Assembly (NCBI GenBank): GCA_016721905.1 | Contig: JADKHH010000002.1 | Coordinates: forward strand, 1-39,692 | Length of the DNA stretch: 39,692 nucleotides | Direction of reading: 5' to 3' | Source of the DNA: Candidatus Opimibacter skivensis | Lineage (GTDB): Bacteria; Bacteroidota; Bacteroidia; Chitinophagales; Saprospiraceae | Shown: piece by piece, positions 1-11,201 of the stretch | How the letters are laid out: the number at the start of each line of letters is the position of its first letter | How positions within the stretch are numbered: position 1 is the first letter of the stretch | The notes under the pieces: model-generated | Seen by the model: the letters and a program-made list of their open reading frames with translations, nothing else | Told to the model about the DNA's origin: nothing | The model's database searches: none | Made by a program: the position numbers and the translations under genes

Positions 1-2089
1 TGTATGTACGATGGGTTGCTGATTTTGGTGTCGCTCCACAAATAATTAACGCCATTGATAGCAGCATCCAAGAATGATTGTATCTCCTGGCATAAAGCAA
101 ATGCTGAAGGCAAATCAATCTGCGTGGGTCACCATTGATAATCACGATCATCGTATCGGTCGTCATGCTGCGGAGATATTGTAGTACCTATCAACAGAGT
201 ATACGTACCAGGATTGGTCACTATGAGAGAACCCAGTGTTGACGCATCTTGCCATAAATAATTAGCATTTGGATTGGTGGCATAAAGGATAATTTGTTCA
301 CCGGGACAAATATTTACATCCAGCCCGAATGCCAGCGGCGTAGGAGTGTGGCAGTGGCCATAATGAAGCCACGGTGTCTTCCGGCAATTCCACAATCGCT
401 GAGCATTGACCTATACGTTCCGCAGAAGAAACAACAAGGGAGTCAGCCGTGATTGTCTACCAGCTATAAAGGCATTTTGTGTTTCGCATATAGTGTGATA
501 GATTCTCCCGGACAAAGGATAGTATCCGGACCAAGGGAAACAAATGGCGGAAAGTCTACGAGTCCCTCCATCGTATCTGTTGCAATGCCACAAGTATTCG
601 TTACAGTCACACTATACAATCGGGTTCGTCAATTAAAGTAATCCGTTGAAGTGGATCCATCTTGCCAGAGTATATCTCCTGATTGAGGTTCGATCTCAAG
701 ATGGATGACCGATCCATTACATATCGTCATGGTGTCAGGGCTATTTCCATGGCCACGGGGGTTCCAATGGTGTGTTCGATTTCATCACTTGAGGAATACC
801 ATGTTGCTGATGACAAGTTGGTAGGTACCTTCATCACTTATATTGCTAGTCAGGTAGAGTGCTTTTGTTATCCTGCCAAGAAATTGGCTGAGTTAGGATC
901 AAAGAGTATTCGAATTACTTCACCAGGACAAGAAGTCATCAGGCCCAAGTGTAAAGTTTGAAGGGGATCGAGGAATGAGATGAAAATATCGTCTGTCATT
1001 TTCAAAACTGACCATCATCGAGTGTTGCGGAATAAGGCCGAGGCAGTGATGGTGTATTGAGGTTCTGTACTTCCCGTTCTGCCAAACACCGTTGGAGAGT
1101 GTAGGATCCCAGGAAATGAAATATGAATCGCCCAGCACCCAGATAACGTCTTCTTCAGGGCCCCAGATCGACTGGCGGATAATTGCCGGCGATGGTGACT
1201 GCTAGAATCAACTGCCGTGCATCCATCTGGAAATGGTAAGAACCTGCCGCGTACCGGTTTGAGTGACCGTGAGTGTTGGTCATTAGTTATCACTCCATGC
1301 AAACGTAGATCTTTCAAGAGCATCCGGATCGAATTTCATAAGAAAAAACATGCAGATACTGGATCACCTAATTTGAGATAAAACTCGTTAGGTGGGATGA
1401 CCTCGATGACGAGCCATGTCCTACGTAATAGTAACTTTAGAGAGGGCGGGACAGTTGGGATCCAAATTTATGTCGGCATGGTTCCTGAAATTACCGATCG
1501 TCAGGGTATTCCCGCCCGATGCCTGAATACATCCAGAAATCCAAGTACCATGCGTCAACATCATCCATGAGTCCACCGGCTGATTCGACTTGTGGTATTA
1601 CTTCAAGATTGGTTAAAACCTTCATGAGTGGCGGTCAGTGGAAAAGATACGCTCCTATATGTTCAATGGCACAGTTTGAGTCGCCAAGATTTGACATAAA
1701 ACTGACAAAATAAAATGAGCCCGCACCCCCAGCCTGTGTCAGGGGGAACATAGGGTATTCCTGAGATCTCCTGTAATCCATGGCTTGTCAAAACCGGCAT
1801 ACGCATTTCCTGAATACGCTAATTGGTATCGATCGCATTGTTTGGAACTCCCGCTACAAAATTGCACCACACGTGTGGAAATAGTCAGAAGAGCCTGAGT
1901 TGGACAATTCCGGGGTGCATAGCTGTTGCAAATTCGTTGAAAACGTTTGGGCAGGTTGTAAACGTTTCAAAATCCGGATTAGGTACCAGGTTTTGCCCCG
2001 TTAGCGAACAGGCGTGCATCATCAACCATAAGCAAATACGCGGCTGGTATGTTTCTTATCTCAACCGTTAGCTTTGGTTTTATGGTCAT
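1..2089 (-). CDS. Giant modular T9SS type-B cargo protein A (5' part, cut by window edge, frameshifted)
   Basis: First member of the tandem paralog family; only the N-terminal ~690 codons lie in the window and the 3' part runs off the left edge. The likely start is the ATG at 2087-2089, but the signal peptide and the QNLVPNPDFE motif that opens the mature domain (near 1970-2000) are in different frames. The lectin-like N-terminal domain is recognisable down to about 1400 by its family motifs (VPNNAID, IGNF). Ig-like modules follow; the sixth reads CPGEQIILYATNPNANYLWQ near 240-300 and the seventh is cut at base 1. At least six frame changes are needed to read it through. By comparison with gene I it should have about seven more modules and a type-B sorting domain. 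Its role is inferred: a secreted surface or adhesin-like protein. The frameshifts could be sequence error or real decay. Confidence 0.7.
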
Positions 2090-2228
2090 TTGAGGTAGGA
2101 TTGCACTACTAAATGTAACTAAAATAGACAATGTTGAGCTTAACTTGACTTAAACTCGCGTACGTCGAATCAAAGAAATCACCGTCATGGCACTAATCAA
2201 AGCAGCCGTTTTTAATGGCATGTAATAA
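2090..2228. promoter_or_regulatory. Intergenic cassette between genes B and A with conserved palindromes
   Basis: This 139-bp gap separates the stop of gene B from the start of gene A. It holds a hairpin of the form gccgtt-ttt-aatggc at 2205-2219 and a degenerate dyad cttaacttgacttaaa at 2139-2154. The same two elements occur in the same order in the B/C and C/D gaps, joined by a similar stretch containing cgcgta and atcaaagaaatca. Conservation in non-coding DNA between divergent paralogs suggests a shared promoter, leader or terminator. No canonical promoter was identified. Confidence 0.5.
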
Positions 2229-5200
2229 TTACCGTACGATCGTCACATCGCCGTACCCTCTCCTTCTCTACACTCCTTCCAGATAAGTACACCTGATCAG
2301 GTATGCATACACGCCCGGCATCATTGCTTCATCACAAAAAACCATCCCACTCGAAGGGAATTGCGTCTGAACCATACACGGGATGCCCCACCTATCAAAA
2401 ATGGCACCCGTCATCGCAATGACCTGCAGGTCAGAACCAAGCTCATCGCAAAGACATCATTGATGCCATCTCCATCAGGAGAGAATACATTCAGTACATA
2501 GATTTCATTGTGAACATCCACAACGAAACAATCTGTATCAGGATAAACTTCAATTTCTTGTGACGTCGTCGAACATGGCACCGTTACTTCAATACTATAC
2601 AATCCCGGGAGTGTGATATCCACTGAAGACGTTATGGCCCCCGTGTTCACATGTATGCTGCCGCAAATGATTGTGATGCATCCAGGGTAATGACATCGCC
2701 CTCACACCCATGGGACCGACGCGTCCAGATTAAGTTGTGGGATATGCGTGTCATAGCTGACTTCAATTTCATCGCTGACTATGCCGCAATCATTACTAAG
2801 TTGTAAGGGTAAATACCCGGACGGTTAACGACCAGGTGAAGCTTTCCTTCCATCCTGCCACTGCACGTCATAGAAGATGGAAGGTGATGACAAAAGAATC
2901 GTTTCTCCCGGACAAAGTGTTGTGTCTGGCCCAAGAGAGAAAGGAAGTGGAGTATCCACATAATCCACGTGAATCGTATCAGCAGCTTCACCACACGAAT
3001 TTGAAGCAGTAACAAAGAATGTACCTGAGCCATTTACATCGTAGGAAGGTGCTTCGGATCCATCCTGCCACAGGATGTCAGACGAACTCGCTGGCGCATG
3101 AAGCGTATAGATTTCCCCGGAGCATAATATGGTATCCGATCCCAAAGAAAACGAACCGGGTGCATCCAGATAAGTCACCAGGATATCATCTGTTTCAGTG
3201 CCACACGGGTTAGTAACAGAAAGGCTATATAATCCGGCAGTTGAAATCAGATAAGTGGTTGTAGCTGTTCCATCCTGCCATTGAATATCAAATGAAGTTA
3301 CGGGCCCATAAAGGTTCAGTGTTCCGCCATCACATAATATGGTATCAGGTCGAATGAAAATGGGGCAGGCGCATCGAGATAGGTGACGGAGTATCGTGTC
3401 ACTCTCTACGCCGCAATGATTCGATTCCTGTAGTGTAAAAATACCTGATGATGTAACAATAAAGCAGACAAACCAGAACCATCCTGCCATTCAATACTAG
3501 TTCCTGCAGCCGCAGTTGAGTTTAAGACCAATGTAGTGCCATCGCAAAGTGTAGTATCCGCACCCAATGATGGAGTAGGGGAACACCGGAGATATCAACG
3601 AGAATGGAATCTGCATCTGTACCGCCAATTGTTACTGACTCGTAGAATGAACTGACCTGAAAGGTGGTCGTGAAATCAGGATCTGTGGATCCATCCTGCC
3701 ACAAATAAGTAACGCCAGAGATACCTGAAGGGATGAGTACAGCATCACCTTCGCAAGCCTGGATATCCTGCCCAAGGTCTACCTGTGGCCCTTGCGTGCT
3801 TTCGAAAACTTCGAGCGTATCGGTTGCGGTACCCACGAATTTGAAATCGTCAGGATGATTGTTTCTTGCTGCGTTGTTTGAAAAGTGTCAAGGTGGAACC
3901 ATCCTGCCATAGGTACGTGACATTAGGAATGCCCGGGTTGATAGTGATGACTTCACCGGGACAAAGAGATTGATCTGTGCCCAGATTTAGATTTGGGATA
4001 GCCGGTAATGCATATGCGATGAGTGTATCAAACGATTGGCCGCAACTGTTGGAGATGATTGCAGTAATCAAGCCTGAACCATTCAGGGTTAAACCAGGAT
4101 TGCTGGAGCCATCTGACCAGAGAATATTTACACCCGGCTCGCTGATGGTTAGTGTAAAAGACTCTCCCGGACAGGTAGGTATCTGCTCCCAGATCAAGTG
4201 GTGGTGTTGCTGCAAGCAGATTTGTAACGAGGGTATCATAGGCAGCGCCGCATGAGTTACTCACAGCGACATGGGACCGGTGTCGGAATGGGTAATCGTA
4301 TAGGAGGGTAACTGACCCATCCTGCCAAAGCCAGGTATGACGTTTGAAAAACAGGAGATAATACAATTGTGTCTCCGTACAGATCAATATATCATTGCCA
4401 AGTGCGACAACCGGCGCGAGGCCACCATCAGAGACGATAGTACTACATCGCTTCCACATGAATTGCTCACGGTCACGCTGTACGCCCGGGAGTATTGACC
4501 TGGAGTTGTTGATTTTGAGAATTGTCATTCACAAATACGTCACGCCGGTGATAGAGGCATCAGAGTAATGTTTCCTCCTGGCAAAGGCTGAGCTGATCCG
4601 GAAGATCAACCTGAGGTGGATTGTTATTGACGGTTACCACGATCGTGTCAGAAAAGGCTGCAATCATTGAATACATCAACGATGTAGGTTCCTGCAGTGG
4701 TGACGATCAGATAGTCTTCTGTGCTAAAGTCTTGCCAGAGATATCCTGCATTTGGACTGTTGGCAAGCAGCACGACCTGTTCGCCGGGACACAGACTTAC
4801 ATCTGGTCCGAGATTCGGAGGCAGGACATCTGAAGTATAATTTACCTGTATAACATCTGAAGAATTTCCGCAGTCATTGGTGATGGTCAGCGAATATGTG
4901 CCGGAAGATGTCACCAGGAATTCTTCTTCGGTTGAATTATCCTGCCATAGAAACAAGCCCGTTGTCATCAGCATTTGTCAAGTGTATCGTGTCACCCTCA
5001 CATACCTCTAAGTCATCACCCAGATCCGTCACAGGTGGATTCATCAGGAGTACATATATCTGGTCAACGACTGATCCGCATTCATTGGAAACAATCACTG
5101 AATAGAATCTGGAGAGCTGATTTCATATGCAAAGTCTGTGCTACCATCCTGCCACAGGATATCCCCTGCATCAGGGTCAAGCAAGATGTTGATTGTTTCG

Positions 5201-6548
5201 CCGTCACATATAGTTTGTTCGTCAGGACCGATATCGATCATTGGGTTTTCAAGTTCGGTCAGGACGATTTCATCGCTATTACTTCCACACATATTGGTGA
5301 TCGTGACGGAGTAGGTGCCTCCGGTTGTTGCTGTGTAGGTCCATGAAGTGCTATTATCTTGCCAGAGGAAATCTCCGTAGGTGGGATCAAAAGAAATGTC
5401 ACTTCATCTCCCTGGCGGAGCACCATATCATCACCCAGGAATACAAATCCGGGGGCGTATTTACGTCAATGATGATCTGATCGGTGACAGTTGAACAGCC
5501 ATCATCGAGTGTCACCGAGTAAGTCCCTGTGTTGGTGATGGTGTATTCAGTGTCATGTGAGCCATCCTGCCAGGTGTATACGCTGAGGAAGGATCAAGGA
5601 GACAGTATATTCCTCTCCCTCGCAAATCGAAAGTTGTGGTGGACCTATATCAATAGGATCAAGTGAATTTAAGATTGTGATTTCTACAGAATCAATACCG
5701 AAGTTGCAATTTTCATCCGTGATGGTGAGCGCATACATGCCTGACTCATTTACTTCAAAGGTAGGGCCATGACTGCCGTCTTGCCACGTATAATGATACC
5801 CGGATAGATCCGGATCTATTAGATATGGTGGGCAGGTAGTAACCGGGTCACTAATTCGAGGGTATCTCATCATTTGAAATAGCGATGACACTGACATCTT
5901 CAACATAATAGTAGGAAAACGTCCCTCCGCAATCAGGAGCAAGTGTAGTGTTGGGATCAGAACGAAAATTTCCAAGTGTAAGGTACAGTTCTCCACCTTG
6001 TGCAAGATACAACCTGAAATCAACGTCCAGCCACGTGATCATCTAACAAACCCTGATTTGATTCTACAGGAGGAATGAGATCATATGCTCCGACCTCGGT
6101 AAACCAGGGGCATCAATGGTTAGTCTTGCTCCGATTTCCGCTATGGTGCAACCATCTTCGGCGGGACTCACAAAAGCTAACTTCATACCATGTGCCCCGG
6201 TGAGCGGTTGCAATAATTCTTGCATCAGATACTCACGATACTCGTAACTATATATGTAGGTGTAAATACCTGCATATCCTGCTCCGGTGATGGGCTCTTG
6301 GGTGCCCCAAAATTGTCGGAACATCTACCAGGCTTGAGGTGGCGCAATCATTAAAAATATCAGGAGTTCCCGAGTGGGGCGCCCACCACGGTGGAGCGAT
6401 AGTAGGACCCTGGACCACCATAATTGGATGGGCAGTTTGTCAATATTTCAAAACTATAATTATCAACCAGGTTTTGGGCAACTAACATAGTCCCCGCCCC
6501 GATAGATGCGATGCATAGAAAGATTCTCTTGAATAAAATTGTATTCAT
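2229..6548 (-). CDS. Giant modular T9SS type-B cargo protein B (frameshifted, about 1440 codons)
   Basis: Family member whose reading frame starts at the ATG at 6546-6548 with a clear signal peptide (hydrophobic residues 8-22, then AQNLVDNYSFE). The N-terminal lectin-like domain runs to about 5850 and Ig-like modules follow to about 2600, each with a C.GE motif, a W-x-DGS core and a CG pair. The C-terminal sorting domain (VFSPDGDGINDVF, FDRWG, PGVYAYLIRCTY) ends at a taa at 2229-2231 in the frame giving GDVTIVR. It is longer than its paralogs: three similar modules follow one another at 2830-3430 where the others have one, giving about 16 modules. Ten or more single-base frame changes interrupt it. 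Since all modules stay recognisable, sequence error is at least as likely as pseudogenisation. Probable role: T9SS-exported, cell-surface-anchored adhesin or matrix protein (inference). Confidence 0.75.
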
Positions 6549-6776
6549 TCTTTGGGTTCAGTCACCTAACTTGTATTCAGGTCGCCTTAGAAAAGTTAGT
6601 CTAACCTAGGAAATTTACGAATTTCCTTTCAACGCAACCGTTTTTAACGGCATGTAATTACAAAGAAAAAACAAAGTTGGGCTTAAGTTGACTTAAGTCC
6701 GCGTATGTCAGATCAAAAAAATCATCATCCCGGGACAAATCAATATAGCCGTTTTTAACGGCGGGTAATAATTTTA
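6549..6776. promoter_or_regulatory. Intergenic cassette between genes C and B (two copies of the hairpin)
   Basis: Non-coding gap upstream of gene B. It holds two copies of the gccgtt-ttt-aacggc hairpin (6638-6650, lacking the outer pair, and 6748-6762) and, between them, a perfect dyad cttaagttgacttaag at 6682-6697. The block resembles the A/B and C/D gaps, so it was probably duplicated together with the genes. It may be a promoter or 5' leader of gene B, or the remains of the terminator region of gene C. No -7 TAnnTTTG box was assigned with confidence. Confidence 0.5.
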
Positions 6777-6846
6777 GAAATAGGTAGATAATAAAAAGTA
6801 CGGACAGGACGTGTCCTGTCCGTACTTTTTATTATCTACCTATTTC
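6777..6846. terminator. 70-bp perfect palindrome downstream of gene C
   Basis: Two 34-bp arms (6777-6810 and 6813-6846) are exact reverse complements around the dinucleotide gt. The arms contain A/T runs and the core ggacaggac/gtcctgtcc. It begins 28 bp after the stop of gene C on the minus strand, so a transcript would fold into a very long hairpin. A related but imperfect palindrome follows gene D (11120-11169). A transcription terminator or mRNA 3' stabiliser is the simplest reading. Confidence 0.6.
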
Positions 6847-6873
6847 ACTTGCTTTCAAAGTTGAGCTCACCCT

Positions 6874-9800
6874 TTACCTCACAAGCGTCACATCCCCGCA
6901 AAAACCCTCTCCTTCTCTACACTTCCTTCCAGATAAGTACACCTGATCAGGTATGCATACACACCCGGCATCATTGCTTCATCCGCAAAAAAGCCATTCC
7001 ACTCAAAGGGAATTGCGTCTGAACCATACACGAGATTGCCCCATCGATCAAAAATGGAACCTGTCATCGCAGTGACCTGCAGATCCGATCCAAAGCTGAG
7101 CGCAAACAAATCGTTGATACCATCATCATTCGGGCGAGAAAACATTCGGAATGTATATTTCATTATGCACCTCCGCTTCAATACAATCTGTTCCAGGAAA
7201 AACATCAACCTCCATGGACACTGTGCTACAAGGTGTAGCTACATCAATTATATACATCCCAGGGGTGATAATCTGAATGGATGGGGTAGTAGCCCCGGTA
7301 CTCCAGATGTATTGCGCAGCAAATGGCTGTGATGCATCAAGCGTAACGATATCGCCAGGACACCATGATATAGCGGGAGCAAGATTTAGCTGAGGTACTC
7401 GTGTGTCATAATCCAATACAAGTTCATCGGACTCGTACCACATTCATTGCTGATTTGCAGGGAGTAAGTAGCAGCCTGATTGGCAACAATACTCGACTGA
7501 TCGCTGCCGTCCTGCCACATGATGGAATAGGCCGTTGGCGGGGCTAAAAGCGTAATCGTTTCACCCGGACAAAGCGTTGTATCAGATCCTAATGTAAATG
7601 GATCAGGTGCATCGAGGTAAGCCACCGTGATCGTATCAGCAGCATCTCCGCATCGATTAGATTCTGAAAGTGTAAATACACCTGCTGCCGTTACGGTAAA
7701 TGCAGGAGCCGATGATCCATTCTGCCATTCGATAGTTGTTTCTGCATCTGCAGTTGAAGTCAGGGTCAATGTAATGCCTTCGCACAACGTAGTATCTGCA
7801 GGCAATACCGGTGCGGGGGGACACCGGAAATGTCAACTACAATGGTATCTGTAGCTGACCCGCAATTGTTATTTACCTCTAAGATGAATACACCGGATTG
7901 TGTTGTTGTAAAGTCAGGATTGGTTGATCCATCCTGCCACTCATAGTTCACTCCCGATATGCCGGATTGAATGGTCACCGTTTCACCTGCACACACCTGA
8001 ACATCCTGGCCCAAATCAAGTTGAGGACCTTGGGTGCTTTCTGTGACCTCGACAGTATCTGTTGATGAGCCACAATCATTACTGATGGTCAGGATGATTG
8101 TTTCTTCCTGCGTGGATTGATATGAGTTTCCAGTAGAACCATCCTGCCACAGGTATTGAACATTTGCAATACCCGGTGAGACTGAAATGATTTCACCGGG
8201 ACATAATGATTGATCTATACCAAGATCGAGGCGCAGGCACATCAGGTAATGCACCCACCTGAATGGTATCATAAGAAGAGCCACAACTATTGGTAATAGA
8301 AGCGTACACCAATCCAGACCCGGAAACATTGTAATTGGCACCGCTGGATCCATCCGGCCATTCGATGGTGACACCTGGCGTGTTGATAGACAAGACAAAT
8401 GATTCACCCGGAACACAGAGCTGTGTCAACACCAAGATCGAGTGGAGGTGTTGCAGGAAGTATGTTTACCTGGATCGTATCAAATGCAGAGCCACATGAA
8501 TTATTGACAACGACATGTACAAGACCTGCACCTGAAACCGTATACGTAGCTGCTGTCGATCCATCCTGCCAAAGCCAGGTATCTACGTTTGAAAAAACAG
8601 GAGTCAACAATATATTTTCACCAGCACAACTGCACATCATTGCCCAGATCAACTATCGGTGCAGGGCCGCCATCTGAGATGATGGTAGTGTCGGCATCTG
8701 AACCGCATGAGTTACTGACAGTGATACTATATGTTCCGGGAGTATTAACAACGAGTTGCTGGTTTTGTGAATTGTCATTCCAGAGATAGGTAACTCCGGG
8801 CACTACAGCATCAAGTGTGATATTTTGTCCCTGACAAAGGCTCAGTTGGGCGGGCAGATCTACCTGCGGAGGACTGGCATTGACCGTGACTGCAATGGTG
8901 TCAGTGACCTGGAAGCAGTCATTAAAGACTTGCACCGAATAGGTCCCGGAGGTTGTTACTAGCAGTGTATCAGCCGTAGAGAAATCCTGCCACAAATAAT
9001 TCGCTCCCGGATTATTGGCATACAGCACTACTTGCTCACCCGGACACAAACTGATATCAGGACCGAATGCAGGGGATGCAAGTGCACCTACATAATCTAC
9101 ATTTATAGCATCTGAAGCAGTGCCGCAGAAATTAGTTATAGCCAGCGAGTATGTACCCGGTCCGGTCACCAGAAAGGTATCAGCGAAAGAGTTGTCCTGC
9201 CATAGGTATGGTCCATCTTCCGTTGTACTTAGGAGGAGTTCTTCGCCATCGCAAAGGATGGTATCAGGTCCTAATTCTACATTTGGTGAAATGACCACTG
9301 TGACGTCAATCTGGTCACTGCCGGTCCCACACTGATTAGTCACAAAAACGGTATATACACCCGGAGTGGAAATTTCGTAGTTTGGTTCGGAACTGCCATC
9401 CTGCCATAGGATGTCACCAAGGTCAGGGTCGATTTCTATGTCAATGATTTCTCCGCTACATATAGTTTGTTCATCTGGTCCGATCTGCACATCAGGCACT
9501 TCCAGATCAGTGATGACGAGATCATCTGTTTCTGCTCCGCACATGTTGCTGATGGTAAGTGAATAATCACCTCCTATGTCAATCGTGTAGGATGAAGAAG
9601 TGTTGCCATCCTGCCAGAGAAAGTCCCCTAGTACCGGATCGAAAACAATTTCTATTTCATCCCCGGAGCATAAGAATGCATCGTCTCCCAGGTCGAACGG
9701 AAGAGGAGGATCCAACACTACTATATTAATCTCATCAGTACTCGCGGCGCAGCCGTCATCCAGTGTGACTGAATAAGTACCTGTGGCGGAAATGGAATAT

Positions 9801-10831
9801 TCCGGATCGTTAGATCCATCGTTCCAGGTATAAGTTTCGAGATCCGGATCAAGTGAAATATTGTATTCTTCACCAGCACAGATAATAAGATCAGCAGGAC
9901 CGATTTCAACGGGTGGAGCAGTGCCAAGTATGGTCACTTCTACTGAATCGACCCCCTGGTTACAACCATCCGTAACTGTTAGGGTATAGACACCGGATTC
10001 AGTAACCACTAAAGTAGGGCCTGTGGAACCATCACTCCAAAGGTAAAATGGACCGTCATGGTCTGGATCGATTTCATATGAAAAACACTCGACTACCGGA
10101 TCCCCTAGTTCAATCAGTATTTCTTCAGGGGCAGCACCTTGTACGACACTGACATCATCGATATAGAAATAATTGTAGTTACTACTAGTGCAATCCGGAT
10201 CGAGAGGAGTTTCACTATCGTTGTAGAAATTTCCAATGGTGATGTATGCTTCTCCTCCGGCAGCCTGAAAGCATCCTCCGATAAATACCCATCCTTGATT
10301 ATCATAGATCATTCCGGTAGTGTTTTCTACCTGGGGATCGAGCAACAGCGTGGTGATCTGAGGTTGAAATATTGGAGATGTAGAAAAATGAGCTCCAACA
10401 TTTTCAACACCGCAACCGCTATCAGCTAGGCTGATAAAGAAAGAAACATAATACCATTCACCGGCGATAAGTGGTGCCGTAAGCGGTGCCGTTATATACT
10501 CCCTGTAGTTGTTAATTGATGGCCAGAAACAAATAAAGCCTGCGTAGCCTTCACCGGTATTTGCCAACTGGGATCCAATGGCGTTATTGGGCACTCCCGC
10601 CATCGAAGGATTGCCGCAGGAATTAAATAAATCCGATGAGCCTGATGTTGGACAGGACCAGGGTGGGGCATAATTAAAACATAGTCCTTCGTACGAGGTA
10701 GGACAAGTTGTAAATGTTTCAAAACTATAGTTGGGTACGAGATTTTGAGCGTGTCCAACATATACATGACCAATGATTAGTATGGACAGGAGGTACCTGA
10801 ATGAGGAAAAGTGATGAGTATAGGACTTCAT
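6874..10831 (-). CDS. Giant modular T9SS type-B cargo protein C (about 1319 aa, frameshifted in its 3' third)
   Basis: Starts at the ATG at 10829-10831; residues 1-28 form a signal peptide ending before QNLVPNYSFE. The N-terminal domain (to residue ~235) has YREYI, GWVFIGGCFQA and ITIGNF motifs typical of the family. Fourteen Ig-like modules of about 69 residues follow, each with two conserved cysteines and a W-x-DGS core. The gliding-motility-type C-terminal sorting domain (FDRWGNLVYGS, MMPGVYAYLIRC, ending GDVTLVR) directs export by T9SS with attachment to the surface (family knowledge). The first 737 codons are open. The 3' third changes frame at about 8640, 8410, 8230, 7815, 7430, 7135 and 6890. 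Alignment by eye with gene D shows most of these as single-base indels, two of them in G runs. The true stop is taa at 6874-6876. Paralogs lie on both sides. Confidence 0.85.
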
Positions 10832-11119
10832 TTCAATAAAGGGTGTGTTTACTTGCGCCGAATGAATTTACAATGAATTCCTGAAATACGGTAATTTCTG
10901 CTTCTGACCGCATACCCCTTACCCTCCCGCCCTGTAAAGGCAGCGGGAGGGTAGGGGGTTAAAACAGATAAAGTTTGGCTTAGGTTGACCTAAGCGGTTG
11001 CTGAGCTGTAGCACAAGGTTGTGGGAAAGCAGGTCGAAGCACCGCGTACGATAAATCAAAGAAATCATCGTCCTGCATAAATCATTGTAGCCGTTTTTAA
11101 CGGCGGGTAATAATTTAGA
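10832..11119. promoter_or_regulatory. Intergenic cassette between genes D and C
   Basis: No gene is visible. The gap holds the gccgtt-ttt-aacggc hairpin at 11090-11104 and the dyad cttaggttgacctaag at 10979-10994, in the same order as in the B/C gap. Relative to that gap it has about 45 extra bases after the dyad. It also contains a GC-rich hairpin at 10919-10953 (arms ccctcccgc and gcgggaggg) not seen in the other gaps. Relative to the B/C copy, the dyad arm has changed on both sides (cttaag to cttagg, with cctaag opposite), which keeps the pairing. Confidence 0.5.
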
Positions 11120-11169
11120 AAGGTAGAAAAAGACGGACAAGACGCGTCCTGTCCGACTTTTATCTACCT
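11120..11169 (-). terminator. Imperfect palindrome downstream of gene D, probable terminator
   Basis: Inverted repeat with the core gacggacaagacg facing cgtcctgtccg and flanks aggtag and ctacct, starting about 32 bp after the stop of gene D on the minus strand. It is the counterpart of the perfect palindrome after gene C (6777-6846) but has diverged and shortened. T-rich flanks on the minus strand agree with a terminator role. Confidence 0.55.
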
Positions 11170-11201
11170 ATTTCACTTGCTTCAAAGTTGAGCTCACCCC
11201 C

